DNA of 64,000 nt from Elusimicrobiales bacterium (GCA_028688015.1 JAQTZB010000001.1:475663-539662), one strand, 5' to 3'. Counted from the stretch's first letter, positions 31,536 to 41,874 are shown. Program-made: numbers and translations. Notes: a model not told the origin generated them from the letters alone.

Positions 31536-32650
31536 AGCTTTCCTAAAAGCAGCAGTACGGCGCCGGTGACCAGGATATTGACCAGGGCCAGCGGCAGCAG
31601 GGCCTTCCAGCACAGCGTCATCAGCTGGTCGAAGCGGAAGCGCGGCAGCGTCCAGCGGATTATCAGCAGGAACCAGGAGAAGAAGACGACCTTGACCGTG
31701 AACGCGCCCACCTGCAGCGCCGAGACGAGATAATGGTTAAGGGGGATGGCCCTGCCGCCCGGCAGGGTGAAGCCGGCCTCGTAGAGGTAAGGTACCTGCC
31801 AGCCCCCGAAGAAGAGGGTGGTGAGCAGCATGGCTATCACTATCATTTCCAGAAATTCCGCGAACATGAAGCCCGCGAAGCGCATGGAACTGTATTCCAT
31901 GAAGTAGCCGATGATCTCGGACTCGCCCTCGACGAGATCGAACGGGGTGCGCTTGTTCTCGGCGATAGCGGCGACGAGGAAGAGGATAAAGGCGAATGGC
32001 TGGAGCACCACGCCCCAGGCCGGGATGAAGCCCAGCAGCAGCGCGCCCTGGGCGCGCACGATCTCCTGCAGGCCGGCCGTGCCGTAGATCATCATCAGCC
32101 CGACGAGGGTCAGGCCGAGCGTCACCTCGTAGGAGATCATCTGCGCGGCGCCGCGCATGGCGCCCAGCAGCGCGAAGTTGTTTTTTGAGGCCCAGCCGGC
32201 GAGGAAGGTGCCGTAGATGGCCAGGCCCGAGAGGGCCAGGATGAAGAACAGCGCCAGCGGCAGGTCCGCTATCTGCAGATCCACGCGGTAACCGAGCACT
32301 GTCACGTAGTCGCCGAAAGGGATGAAGGCGAACAGCGCTATCACCGGCGCTATCGCGAAGAACGGGGCGAGCGTGAACAGCAGCTTTTCGGCCTTCGCGG
32401 GCACGAAATCTTCCTTGAAGATCATTTTGAGCGCGTCTGCAATGGGGTGGAACAAGCCGTTGAACGCGAAGCCGAAGACAGAGGCGCGGTTGGGCCCGAC
32501 GCGGTCCTGCATCAGGGCGCTGACCTTGCGCTCGGCCAGCGTCAGCAGGGCGGCGAAAGTCATCACGCCGCCCATGAAGATCAGCACTTTGGCCAGGCCG
32601 ACTCCGGAGAAGAGCAGGAGCTCCTGATGGGCGTAAAGGAAGGGCGTCAT
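31532..32650 (-). CDS. nuoH: NADH-quinone oxidoreductase subunit H
   Basis: 372 residues, eight or nine spans. The quinone-chamber signature is clear: ERKVSALMQDRVGPNRAS near 42-59, and the acidic loop FDLVEGESEIIGYFMEYSSM. It forms the membrane floor of the quinone cavity. Starts 4 bp inside the nuoG stop (ATGA). Confidence 0.96.
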   Translation of the reverse strand: MTPFLYAHQELLLFSGVGLAKVLIFMGGVMTFAALLTLAERKVSALMQDRVGPNRASVFGFAFNGLFHPIADALKMIFKEDFVPAKAEKLLFTLAPFFAIAPVIALFAFIPFGDYVTVLGYRVDLQIADLPLALFFILALSGLAIYGTFLAGWASKNNFALLGAMRGAAQMISYEVTLGLTLVGLMMIYGTAGLQEIVRAQGALLLGFIPAWGVVLQPFAFILFLVAAIAENKRTPFDLVEGESEIIGYFMEYSSMRFAGFMFAEFLEMIVIAMLLTTLFFGGWQVPYLYEAGFTLPGGRAIPLNHYLVSALQVGAFTVKVVFFSWFLLIIRWTLPRFRFDQLMTLCWKALLPLALVNILVTGAVLLLLGKL

Positions 32651-34119
32651 TTCTTTTTCAGCCCCTTCATGGCGTCGTCAGCCGAATCCAGGCGCAGCAG
32701 GACGCCGCTGTAGGCGCCCAGCTTGTTGATCACGGCCCAGAGCGGCTTTACGCCTTCGGGGGCGGTCACTACGGGCTCGAGCCTGCGTTCCAGGCCCTGG
32801 TAATTGATGAAGGTTCCGGCCGACTCGAAATAGGAGGCGTAGGGCAGGGTGGCGTAGGCGCCGGCCGGGATCTCGGCCTTGTTTGCTGCGAAGGTTATCA
32901 GCCTGGCCCCGGAAGCTTTGAGGGCGTCCTTGATGAGCCCCGCGGCCCTGGCCTCTGCCAGCACGACCTTTATCTCGCCGGCAGCCACCTTCCCGGCGAA
33001 AGCTTCCAGAGTCAGGCCGCCCCGGGCGGTTTTTACCCTGGCGGCGCCGGCGGCGTTGGGCGAGGGATCCTTGTTGACCAGGATGCCGTCGGAGATGCCG
33101 GTCTCGAACTTGAAATCGAAACAGAAATTCCCGGTCTTCATCCCGTCCGCCAGGAGCGCCAGAGCGGCGTTGTCCTCCACGGACAGCCAGGGCGAGCCCA
33201 GCACGCCGACGGCGGCCTTGGCCTCGTCTATGCGGGAGGCGGCCTCGCGCAGGGCGGGCTCCAGGTCTATCAGGCCGTTCTTGATGACGCCCTTGGCCAG
33301 GCGGTCGCCGGCCAGCACGGCCTTGTAGGTCATGCGGCCGCGGTCGCACAGCCAGGTGTTGGTTTCGGCGTTGGGGCGCGGCATCAGGCGGTAAATAACG
33401 TTGTCGTCGTGGTGGGCTTCCATCAGGCAGCCGGTGGCGCAGCCCAGGCAGACGGCCGGGGCCTTCTTCAGGAACCACACGCGCCGTTTGAAGCGGAAGT
33501 CGCGCGAGGTCCAGGCCCCCACCGGGCAGAGGTCGGCGATGTTAAGGGTGTAGCCGTTGTCCAGGGCTTTGCCCTCTTTCAAGTCTATAAAGGAATGGTC
33601 GGTGCGCTCCATGACCTCCAGCTCGGAGGTTTTGGTGACCTCGGAGCAGAAGCGCACGCAGCGGGTGCAGAGGATGCAGCGCTCGTTGTCGAGCACCAGG
33701 TGCGGGCCCAGGACCCGGCGCTTCTGGCGGCGCACCTTGTCTTCGGCCGGGAAGCGGCTCTTCGCGCGGCTGTGCTCCATGTAGTAGTCCTGCAGGCCGC
33801 ATTCCCCCGCCTGGTCGCAGATGGGGCAGTCGAGCGGGTGGTTGATCAGCAGGAACTCCAGCACGTCGCGGCGGGCGGCCTTCACCTTGTCGCTGTCGGT
33901 GCGCACCACCATGCCGTCGGCGGCCTCGGTGGAACACGCCGTCAGCAGCTTGGGGGATTTCTCCGCCTCGACGAGGCACATGCGGCAGTTGCCGGAAACG
34001 GAAAGCTTCGGGTGGTAGCAGTAGCGCGGGATGTAGACGCCGAGCTGCTGGGCCGCCTCGAGGACCGAGGTGCCTTTCGCCACTTCCAGCGTTTTTCCGT
34101 CTATGGTTATCTTCGGCAT
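32647..34119 (-). CDS. nuoG: NADH-quinone oxidoreductase subunit G, compact form
   Basis: 490 residues from ATG 34119, which overlaps the nuoF stop by one base. [2Fe-2S] ferredoxin domain (YIPRYCYHPKLSVSGNCRMC), the His-containing 4Fe motif (HPLDCPICDQAGECGLQD), NERCILCTRCVRFCSEV, and the molybdopterin-domain entry CLGCATGCLMEAHHD with WLCDRGRMTYK. After that only about 230 residues remain, whereas NuoG is usually 700-900, so the molybdopterin-like domain is strongly reduced. All electron-carrying Cys residues that matter are kept, so it should work in complex I. Confidence 0.93.
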   Translation of the reverse strand: MPKITIDGKTLEVAKGTSVLEAAQQLGVYIPRYCYHPKLSVSGNCRMCLVEAEKSPKLLTACSTEAADGMVVRTDSDKVKAARRDVLEFLLINHPLDCPICDQAGECGLQDYYMEHSRAKSRFPAEDKVRRQKRRVLGPHLVLDNERCILCTRCVRFCSEVTKTSELEVMERTDHSFIDLKEGKALDNGYTLNIADLCPVGAWTSRDFRFKRRVWFLKKAPAVCLGCATGCLMEAHHDDNVIYRLMPRPNAETNTWLCDRGRMTYKAVLAGDRLAKGVIKNGLIDLEPALREAASRIDEAKAAVGVLGSPWLSVEDNAALALLADGMKTGNFCFDFKFETGISDGILVNKDPSPNAAGAARVKTARGGLTLEAFAGKVAAGEIKVVLAEARAAGLIKDALKASGARLITFAANKAEIPAGAYATLPYASYFESAGTFINYQGLERRLEPVVTAPEGVKPLWAVINKLGAYSGVLLRLDSADDAMKGLKKK

Positions 34120-35384
34120 CAGCGTTTTACCGGAGCGTCGGGCGGGCAGTACTTCCCGGCGGCGTGCGCCTCGAACTCGGACCGGAATTTCTTCACAAAA
34201 CTTAGCACGGGCATGGCCATTGCGTCGGCGAGCGGGCAGATGGTGCGCCCGGTCATCCCCTCCGCTATCGAGACGAGGGTGTCTATATCTTTCTTCGTGC
34301 CGCGCCCTCCCTCCAGGCGGTTTAAAAGCTTTTCTATCCAGCCGCAGCCCTCGCGGCACGGCGTACACTGGCCGCAGGATTCGTGGTGGTAGAAGCGGGC
34401 CAGCACCTGCAGCAGCTTCACCATGCACTGGCTCTCGTCGATGACTATCACCGCCCCGGAGCCCAGCATGGAGCCGGCCGTGGCGAGGGATTCGTAGTCC
34501 AGCTTGACGGCCCAGGCTTCCTCGGCTGTCAGGACCGGCGTGGAGGAGCCGCCGGGGATCACGGCCTTGAGGCGCTTGCCTTCTTTCAGCCCGCCGCAGC
34601 TCTTTTCCAGCAGGTCGCGGAAGGTGACACCCAGCGGCAGCTCGTAGACGCCCGGCTTGTTGACGGGGCCGCTGACGCAAAAAAGCTTGGTGCCCGTGCT
34701 CTTGGGGGTGCCGATGGCGGCGTACCACTCGCCCCCCTTTTCGATGATGGCCGGCACGGCGGCCAGCGTCTCGACGTTGTTGATCACAGTGGGCGAGGCG
34801 AACAGGCCCTTCACCGCAGGGAACGGCGGCTTCAGGCGCGGCTGGCCTTTGAAGCCCTCGAGGGATTCCAGCAGGGCCGTCTCCTCGCCGCAGATATAGG
34901 CGCCGGCGCCGCGGTGCACGTGCAGTTCGAAATTAAAGCCGGAGCCGAGGATGTTGCTCCCGATGAAGCCCTTGGCGCGGGCCGAAAAGATCTCGCGCTC
35001 GAGCAGCTCGGCCTCTGCGGCGAACTCGCCGCGGATGTAGATGTAGCCCGTCCCGGCGCCGATGGCGTAGGCGGCTATGGCCATGCCCTCTATCAGCGCG
35101 TGCGGGTTCTTCAGGATCAGTTCGCGGTCCTTGAACGTGCCGGGCTCGCCCTCGTCGGCGTTGCAGACAAGGTAGCGCGGGCCGGAGGCGTCCTTCGGTA
35201 TGAAGGACCACTTCAGGCCGGCCGGAAAACCGGCGCCGCCGCGGCCGCGCAGGCCGGACTTCTTTACTTCTTCTATAACGTCGGCGGGCTGCAGCCCCAG
35301 CGCCTTCTTGAGGGGCTTGTAGCCTCCCGCGGCGAAATAGCCGGGCAGGTCGCAGACTTTGTCTTTCAGCAGTATGTTGTCCAT
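34119..35384 (-). CDS. nuoF: NADH-quinone oxidoreductase subunit F
   Basis: 421 residues from ATG 35384. NADH/FMN-binding motifs [35 protein letters not shown] and [19 protein letters not shown]; [4Fe-4S] N3 motif [15 protein letters not shown]. It oxidises NADH with FMN and passes electrons to NuoE/NuoG. Its presence with NuoE and NuoG means this complex is a true NADH dehydrogenase, not a ferredoxin-only 11-subunit type. It starts 2 bp after the nuoE stop. Confidence 0.96.
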   Translation of the reverse strand: MDNILLKDKVCDLPGYFAAGGYKPLKKALGLQPADVIEEVKKSGLRGRGGAGFPAGLKWSFIPKDASGPRYLVCNADEGEPGTFKDRELILKNPHALIEGMAIAAYAIGAGTGYIYIRGEFAAEAELLEREIFSARAKGFIGSNILGSGFNFELHVHRGAGAYICGEETALLESLEGFKGQPRLKPPFPAVKGLFASPTVINNVETLAAVPAIIEKGGEWYAAIGTPKSTGTKLFCVSGPVNKPGVYELPLGVTFRDLLEKSCGGLKEGKRLKAVIPGGSSTPVLTAEEAWAVKLDYESLATAGSMLGSGAVIVIDESQCMVKLLQVLARFYHHESCGQCTPCREGCGWIEKLLNRLEGGRGTKKDIDTLVSIAEGMTGRTICPLADAMAMPVLSFVKKFRSEFEAHAAGKYCPPDAPVKR

Positions 35385-35386
35385 CT

Positions 35387-35883
35387 TTAACGGCCGGCCA
35401 CGCGGCGGCCGTGGCGCAGGTCGTCCAGCAGCGCGTCCAGCTTGGCCTCGTCGAGCCTCTCGAAATATTCCTCGTTCACCTGCATCACGGGGGCGGCGCC
35501 GCAGGCGCCCAGACATTCCACCGCGGAGAGCGTGAAGAGCCCGTCTTTGGTGGTCTCCCCCTCCGCTATCCCCAGCTTCTCGCGCAGGCGGCTCAGCAGG
35601 CCGGGAGCTCCCGCCATGTGACAGGAGATGTTGCGGCAGACCTGCAGGTGATATTTGCCGGCGGGCTCGCGGTCGAACATCGTGTAAAAAGTGACCACCG
35701 CCTTCACCCGGGAGTAGGGCAGCCCCAGGAAACCGGCCAGTTCGTCCATGGCTTCCTCCGCCACATAGCCCGCCTTCCCCTGCAGCTCCTGCAGCAGCGG
35801 TATCAGCGCGGCGTCGCGGCGCGGGTATTTGGCGCAGACCTTTTCGGCCTTGGCCTTGAAGTCGCCGGTCAGTTTGAAGGCCA

Positions 35884-35884
<1 letters not shown>
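35387..35884 (-). CDS. nuoE: NADH-quinone oxidoreductase subunit E
   Basis: 165 residues from ATG 35884, overlapping the nuoD stop by one base (TAATG). Thioredoxin-like [2Fe-2S] protein with Cys in [11 protein letters not shown] and [18 protein letters not shown]. Normal length. An in-frame extension upstream reads into nuoD and was rejected. Confidence 0.95.
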
Positions 35885-37101
<1,217 letters not shown>

Positions 37102-37107
37102 CAAAGC

Positions 37108-37581
37108 TTAATCCCTGTGCGCGATGCGCGGCTGCCGCTTCTTCAACGGGTAATCCTTGCGCAGCGGGTGGCCTTCGAAGCCGTCGTACATCAGGATGCG
37201 GCGCAGGTCGGGGTGCCCCAGGAACTTGAGGCCGAACATGTCGTAGGCCTCGCGCTCGAACCAGTTGGCCCCGGCCCAGACCCCGGTCAGGGAATGTACC
37301 AGCGGGTCGGCGCCGTCCACCGGGCATTTCAGGCGCAGACGGTAATTGTGCCTGGACGAGTAAAGGTGGCAGACCAGTTCGAAGCGCGGTTCGCGCGGCA
37401 GGTAATCCACGGCGGTCAGGTCCATCAGGAAATCGAACCCCAGCTCGTCGCGGAGGTAGGAAGCGGCTTTTACGAGCGCCTCCTTCCTTATCGTAACGGT
37501 CTCGTCGCCGCGGAAGGCGTGCGTCTCCAGCGTGTCGTCGGGGAACTTGGCCCTGAAAGCGTCCAGCAGGTAGCTGTTCAT
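37108..37581 (-). CDS. nuoC: NADH-quinone oxidoreductase subunit C
   Basis: 157 residues from ATG 37581, overlapping the nuoB stop (ATGA). 30-kDa subunit signature WFEREAYDMFGLKFLGHPDL and RRILMYDGFEGHPLRKDYPL. Connects NuoD to the peripheral arm. Not fused to nuoD. Confidence 0.95.
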   Translation of the reverse strand: MNSYLLDAFRAKFPDDTLETHAFRGDETVTIRKEALVKAASYLRDELGFDFLMDLTAVDYLPREPRFELVCHLYSSRHNYRLRLKCPVDGADPLVHSLTGVWAGANWFEREAYDMFGLKFLGHPDLRRILMYDGFEGHPLRKDYPLKKRQPRIAHRD

Positions 37582-38063
37582 TTGTATTTGCGGTCCAGGA
37601 CCGATTCCCGGCCTACCTTTTCCTGCAGTTTTACCAGCGCGTCGAGGATGGCCTCGGGCCGCGGCGGGCAGCCGGGGATATAGATGTCCACCGGTATGAT
37701 CTTGTCGATGCCCTGAACGGTGGCGTAGTTGTCGTAGAAGCCGCCGGAGGTGGCGCAGACGCCGAAGGAGACCACCCACTTGGGCTCGCACATCTGGTCG
37801 TAGACGCGCTTGAGCACCGGGGCCAGCTTCTCGTTTACCGTGCCCACCACGAACAGCACGTCGGCCTGGCGCGGCGAGAAGCGCGGGTATTCCGCGCCGA
37901 AGCGGGCTATGTCGTAGGTGGAGGCCCAGACGGACATGAACTCCATGCCGCAGCAGGCGGTGACGAACGGGTACTGGAAGAAGGAGTACTTGCGGCCCCA
38001 GTTGACGGCCTCGTCGAGGCGGGTGGTGAGGTAGGAATGCCCGAAGACGGTCTCTAATCCCAT
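37578..38063 (-). CDS. nuoB: NADH-quinone oxidoreductase subunit B
   Basis: 161 residues from ATG 38063, inside the end of nuoA (10 bp overlap). Cluster N2 ligands are in VTACCGMEFM, SFGVCATSGG and YIPGCPPRPEAILDAL. It donates electrons to quinone. Normal length. Confidence 0.96.
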   Translation of the reverse strand: MGLETVFGHSYLTTRLDEAVNWGRKYSFFQYPFVTACCGMEFMSVWASTYDIARFGAEYPRFSPRQADVLFVVGTVNEKLAPVLKRVYDQMCEPKWVVSFGVCATSGGFYDNYATVQGIDKIIPVDIYIPGCPPRPEAILDALVKLQEKVGRESVLDRKYK

Positions 38064-38407
38064 TCCAGGGCTCCTTTCTTTACGGCGTAGACCAGCCCCG
38101 CGAACAGTACCGCCAGAAAACCGGTCATAGCGTAGAATGCGGAGGGCCCGAGCTGCCTGAAGGAAACGGCCCACGGGTAGAGGAAGACGATTTCGATATC
38201 GAACATCACGAACAGGATGGCGACCAGGTAAAAGTTCACCCGCGCCATGCCCCGCGGCTCCATGGCCGGCGGCATGCCGCATTCGAAGGGCTCCTGCTTT
38301 ACCGGGGTCTTCTTGCCAGGCCCGAAGAGGATGGAGAGCGCGATCATGCCCCCCGCCACGGCGAGGCCGAAGGCGGCGGTAAAAAGGAAGGGCAGGTACT
38401 GGCGCAT
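38054..38407 (-). CDS. nuoA: NADH-quinone oxidoreductase subunit A
   Basis: 117 residues, three membrane spans, with the conserved loop PFECGMPPAMEPRG (Cys and acidic residues next to the quinone entrance) and FVMFDIEIVFLYPWAV. First gene of the 14-gene operon nuoABCDEFGHIJKLMN on the minus strand. Its ATG is only seven bases from a -10 hexamer, so the operon transcript should be leaderless. Confidence 0.96.
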   Translation of the reverse strand: MRQYLPFLFTAAFGLAVAGGMIALSILFGPGKKTPVKQEPFECGMPPAMEPRGMARVNFYLVAILFVMFDIEIVFLYPWAVSFRQLGPSAFYAMTGFLAVLFAGLVYAVKKGALEWD

Positions 38408-38414
38408 CAGTTAA

Positions 38415-38443
38415 ATTCTACCAAAATTGTCCGATTATGTTAA
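38415..38443 (-). promoter_or_regulatory. nuo operon promoter (leaderless nuoA)
   Basis: On the minus strand, TTAACA (38443-38438), a 17 bp spacer and TAGAAT (38420-38415) make a near-consensus promoter. The nuoA ATG begins at 38407, seven bases after the -10, about where transcription should start. There is no Shine-Dalgarno sequence. Confidence 0.65.
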
Positions 38444-38482
38444 CCCCGCAGCGGCCCGCGCGGCGGGCTTCTTGGCATATTA

Positions 38483-38488
38483 TATAAT
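38483..38488 (+). promoter_or_regulatory. Putative -10 of the NDUFA9-like gene
   Basis: TATAAT ends ten bases before the ATG at 38499; no Shine-Dalgarno site is present at a usable distance. It shares the 91 bp gap with the divergent nuoA promoter, so the two genes may be co-regulated. Confidence 0.45.
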
Positions 38489-38498
38489 TTAAACCGGA

Positions 38499-39326
38499 AT
38501 GAAGATATTTGTCGCTGGGGCCGGCGGTTTCGTGGGCGGGGCGCTGCTGAAGCGCCTGGCCGGCCATGACCTGGTGCTGCCCTCGCGGGCGCCGGGAAAA
38601 TTCCGGCGCGCCGGCGTAAAGGGGGAGTTCCCCCAGTTCAGCGAAGACCTGGCCGGCCTGGCGGCCGCCGCCGCGCCCGAGGTGGTGATAAACCTGCTGG
38701 GCGTAATCCGCGAAACCCCCGGGGCCGGCTTTTCCCTGGTGCACGAAGAATATACCCGCCGCCTGCTCGCAGGGGCGCGCGCGGCCGGCGTAAAAAAATT
38801 CATCCAGATGTCGGCCCTCGGCGCGGCGCCGGACTCCCCCTCCGCCTACCAGCGCAGCAAGTACGCCGGGGAGGAGGCCGTGCGTGCCTCAGGCCTTCCT
38901 TACGTGATCTTCCGGCCATCCTTTATAACCGGGGAAGGCCAGCGCCTCACCGCGGACCTGAAAGCCCTGTCCCGCTACCTCCCGTTTTTTGCCGCCCCCT
39001 CGGACGCCTACGCCGCCCCGGTGAGGGCCGACAGAGTGGCAGCATGCTTCGCCAGGGCCGCGGAAGATCCCGCGGTAAAGAACGAGCTCTTCGAGCTCGG
39101 CGGCGACCGGGTGGTCAGTTTCCGGGACCTGCTGGCAAACGCCCTGGCCGAAGCCGGAGTACGCCGGCCGGTGCTGGGGCTGCCTCGCCGCTTCTTCCTG
39201 CCGCTGCTGCCGTTGTTCGCCCTCCTCCCGGAACCCCCGATGACGCGCGAACAATATCTGATGCTCGCGCGGCCCAACGTGCCGTCCGGCGCTTTCAGGG
39301 GCGTGAAGGACCTCCTGGGGCCCTGA
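38499..39326 (+). CDS. NDUFA9-like NAD(P)-binding short-chain dehydrogenase
   Basis: 275 residues. Rossmann start MKIFVAGAGGFVGGALLKRL (GxGGxxG), then VVINLLGVIRET, KKFIQMSALGA with the Ser, SAYQRSKYAGEEAV with YxxxK, and VIFRPSFITGEG. This atypical SDR/epimerase group includes the complex I accessory protein NDUFA9 and ubiquinone- or lipid-related reductases. It lies divergent from nuoA with a shared 91 bp promoter gap, supporting a complex I link. The C-terminal ~70 residues are Leu/Pro-rich. A sugar-epimerase role is less likely. Exact function unknown. Confidence 0.8.
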   Translation: MKIFVAGAGGFVGGALLKRLAGHDLVLPSRAPGKFRRAGVKGEFPQFSEDLAGLAAAAAPEVVINLLGVIRETPGAGFSLVHEEYTRRLLAGARAAGVKKFIQMSALGAAPDSPSAYQRSKYAGEEAVRASGLPYVIFRPSFITGEGQRLTADLKALSRYLPFFAAPSDAYAAPVRADRVAACFARAAEDPAVKNELFELGGDRVVSFRDLLANALAEAGVRRPVLGLPRRFFLPLLPLFALLPEPPMTREQYLMLARPNVPSGAFRGVKDLLGP

Positions 39327-39329
39327 CGT

Positions 39330-40043
39330 TTATTTTTCTTTCAGCAGGAGCTTGAGCGCGGTCATCGCGCCCTTGGTGAGGCGGGCGTCCAGCAGGGCCT
39401 GGCGGATCTCGCGCAGCTGGGCGCTGCCCGCCCAGTGCTCAGCCCCTTCCCGGCACAATTTCGCGGAGATCAGGTCCGCCACGCGGGCGAGTTCAGCCGG
39501 CGGGGCGGGCGGGGCGGCCTTGCGGGCTGCGCGCGGCTCGGGGCGGGCTCTGCCCGACAGCTCGTAGCAGGCCACGGCTACCGCCTGGCCCAGGTTCATG
39601 GACGGCTGGTTCGGGAGGGTCTGGATGTTCACTACGGCGGAGCAGTAAGAGAGCTCTTCGCGGGTGAGGCCTGTCTTTTCAGCGCCGAAAAGCAGCGCGA
39701 CTTTTTCCGCGCCGCGCCCGGCGGCGAAAGCCGCGGCGTCCTTCAGCAGGACCACGTCCCGCTCCGGGTTGAGGAAGTGCAGCGAGGAGGTGCCTAGCAG
39801 CAGGTCGCAGCCCTCGGCGGCTTCCGGGACCGAGGTGCAGAGGCGGGCGGCGTTCACCACGTCCATCGCGCCTATCGCCGAGACCGAGGCCTCGGCCCGC
39901 CAGGTGCGCACGGCCTCCCCCCAGTCGTTGGCAAAGGCGTTAACCAGGGCGAGCTCCGTCAGGCCGAAATTGGCCATCGCGCGGGCCGCCGCGCCGATAT
40001 TGTCGGGGTTGCGGGGCCTGGCCAGGATGACGCGGAACTCCAC
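39330..40043 (-). CDS. trmJ: TrmJ/SpoU-type RNA 2'-O-methyltransferase
   Basis: 237 residues from GTG 40043, two bases after the HAD-gene stop. SPOUT fold motifs: VILARPRNPDNIGAAARAMA at the start, ALLFGAEKTGLTREEL and VVNIQTLPNQPSMNLGQAVA (knotted SAM site), then CYEL. Closest in style to TrmJ, which methylates nucleotide 32 of tRNA, although other SpoU enzymes are possible. A C-terminal extension of ~75 residues is typical of TrmJ. Ends 3 bp from the convergent NDUFA9-like gene. Confidence 0.85.
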   Translation of the reverse strand: MEFRVILARPRNPDNIGAAARAMANFGLTELALVNAFANDWGEAVRTWRAEASVSAIGAMDVVNAARLCTSVPEAAEGCDLLLGTSSLHFLNPERDVVLLKDAAAFAAGRGAEKVALLFGAEKTGLTREELSYCSAVVNIQTLPNQPSMNLGQAVAVACYELSGRARPEPRAARKAAPPAPPAELARVADLISAKLCREGAEHWAGSAQLREIRQALLDARLTKGAMTALKLLLKEK

Positions 40044-40045
40044 GG

Positions 40046-40783
40046 TTACTTGAAGTCCTTTATGCGGGCTATGCCCGCGGCCAGCGCCGGGGCGCCGGGC
40101 CGGTGCTGCGTCTCTACGAAGAACGAGGCCGCCGCAGGGAAGCGCGCGTGCAGGATATTGGAGTTGGCCGGCTCGTTTTCGAAGACCGCCGCCACCTCTC
40201 CCAGGCGGTCTATATATTCGCTGACTTCCTTTTTGAAGAGCTCGTCGTCCTGCTCGAACTCCTTTTTAACGATAGTCATCGTGCCGGCCACGCCCACCGG
40301 GAAGCCGTAGAGGCGCAGCACCTCGGTGGTGCCCACCAGCATGCGGCCCACGTCGCGGCCGGTCAGGTAGATGACCGTGGCGCCGGCCTTGTGCACGCGC
40401 TCCACGTAGGCTTTGGCGCCGGGCAGCGGCATGTCGTACTTCTGGTACTCGTCGGAGAAAAAGCGCCTGGCCCACTCCTGCTTGATGAACTCTATCTCCA
40501 GGCGGGCCTTCACGCCCAGGCGGGCCAGCGTCACATCGAGACTGTAATCCACTATGGACAGGTTGCGGAACTTGCAGAAAGCGGCGGCCAGCGCCGGCAC
40601 GCGGCTGTCGAACTTCTCGGAGATCTCGCGCAGGATGAAGATGGTGCGGGTGCGGTTGTCGAACAGCGTCCCGTCGAGGTCGAAGATGGCCAGGGTGGAG
40701 CGTTTCTCGGCTGTCCTCTTCTCTACGAATTTAACGACTCCTGCGAGCCCGGGCGCTCTTGTCTTTTGTCCTGCTGCTTTCAT
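40046..40783 (-). CDS. HAD-superfamily phosphatase
   Basis: 245 residues. Motif I is FDLDGTLFDNRTRT (nucleophile Asp and general acid Asp two later), motif II VIYLTGRDVG, and motif III/IV region FKKEVSEYIDRLGEVAAVFE with NEPANSN instead of the usual DD. Residues 75-130 form a helical cap. The N-terminal ~30 residues are basic and may be extra. Between a secreted Cys-rich protein gene and trmJ on the same strand. Substrate unknown. Confidence 0.85.
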   Translation of the reverse strand: MKAAGQKTRAPGLAGVVKFVEKRTAEKRSTLAIFDLDGTLFDNRTRTIFILREISEKFDSRVPALAAAFCKFRNLSIVDYSLDVTLARLGVKARLEIEFIKQEWARRFFSDEYQKYDMPLPGAKAYVERVHKAGATVIYLTGRDVGRMLVGTTEVLRLYGFPVGVAGTMTIVKKEFEQDDELFKKEVSEYIDRLGEVAAVFENEPANSNILHARFPAAASFFVETQHRPGAPALAAGIARIKDFK

Positions 40784-40793
40784 AGGTCCCTCT

Positions 40794-41873
40794 CTATTTC
40801 CCCGTTTTTACGTCCACCGGCACCGGCTGGCCGGTGTTGGCGTCCACATAGAACTTTCTGGAGCCGCAGTTTACGGTCCAGAGCTGGCTGCGGCCGGCCG
40901 CCGGCGAGTGCCCCGCCTTGTAGTTGGCGAGTTTCATGGAGATGGTCGGGTGCGCGCCCACGCAGTCCTTCGGCACCTGGGCCAGCGCGGCGTCGCTGTC
41001 CCTGAAAGGCAGGATGATAGTGTCGAGCGCGTTCAGGTCTACGGAATGCTTGTTGTCGAAATCCGTCATTTCCACCGAGGTCTTGCCGCGGCAGCCGCCG
41101 AAGACGGAGACGCCCGCCGTGCGGGAGGCGAAAATAAAAGACCACCCGTCCTTCGGGTCTATGCATTTGGCGCTGCCGGTGCGGTCGGCGAGCGCTTCCA
41201 CCAGGACCAGCCTGGAGCCCGGCACTTTCTTTCCCATGTAGTCCACGGCCAGGCTGGCGTAGCGGCCGGCCGTATCCTTGCCTTTTACCGCCGGCTGCAG
41301 CGCGCCGCCCGCGGCTTTGGCCTTCCCGGCCGGCGCGGTTATCTTCCAGGCCTGCTCCGCCGCGCAATCGGTTAGCGCCCTGGCTTTGCCCTGGGAGACG
41401 GTCCAGTAGCAGCCGGCGGGCCGCCCTGACTTCTCGGGGAGCATCCGCGCCTTAAGCTGGATGTCGCGGCTGAACGGGTTGGGCTCGGGGGTAAAAAGGC
41501 CGTCGTCTTTAAGCTTCTTGAGCACGGCCGCCGGCGCGGCCAAGGCGTGCGGCAGTTCCTTGTCCGGCTCGTCGGCTTTCATGTACGGAAAATGCTTGGC
41601 CGCGTTTATAAACGAGTCGCCGCAGGCGTTGACTATCAGCCATTCTCCGGAGCCGGGGAGGTAGAACTTGTAGTGCCAGGCGTTGGAGAAGGACTTGCCC
41701 CGGCAGGGGATGTCGCCGTCGGGAGCGACGAAGCCCTCTATCTCCACCAGCTCGGCTCCCGGCGCCCGCAGTTCCGCTTCTGCCGCGGCGGTCGGCCTGC
41801 CGTCCAGGGGGCCGGCGGCGGGAACTGGGGCGGGCGCCAGGCACAGGGCGGCCAGCAGGAGCGCGGTTTTCAT
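40794..41873 (-). CDS. Exported Cys-containing protein with internal duplication, function unknown
   Basis: 359 residues with a signal peptide (1-19, cut after PAA). Two halves look related: the first has DGDIPCRGKSFSNAWHYKFY, a Cys in VNACGDSF, then KLKDDGLFTPEPNPFS and CYWTVSQGKARALTDC; the second has AKCIDPKDGWSFIFASR, FGGCRGKTS, QVPKDCVGAHPTISMKL and LWTVNCGSRKFYVDANTG. Each half combines a Trp-Ser-F beta unit, a helix and a W-T-V strand. Cys residues could form disulphides, fitting the thioredoxin-like gene 2 bp upstream. I do not recognise the family. Probably periplasmic. Confidence 0.75.
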   Translation of the reverse strand: MKTALLLAALCLAPAPVPAAGPLDGRPTAAAEAELRAPGAELVEIEGFVAPDGDIPCRGKSFSNAWHYKFYLPGSGEWLIVNACGDSFINAAKHFPYMKADEPDKELPHALAAPAAVLKKLKDDGLFTPEPNPFSRDIQLKARMLPEKSGRPAGCYWTVSQGKARALTDCAAEQAWKITAPAGKAKAAGGALQPAVKGKDTAGRYASLAVDYMGKKVPGSRLVLVEALADRTGSAKCIDPKDGWSFIFASRTAGVSVFGGCRGKTSVEMTDFDNKHSVDLNALDTIILPFRDSDAALAQVPKDCVGAHPTISMKLANYKAGHSPAAGRSQLWTVNCGSRKFYVDANTGQPVPVDVKTGK

Positions 41874-41874
41874 C

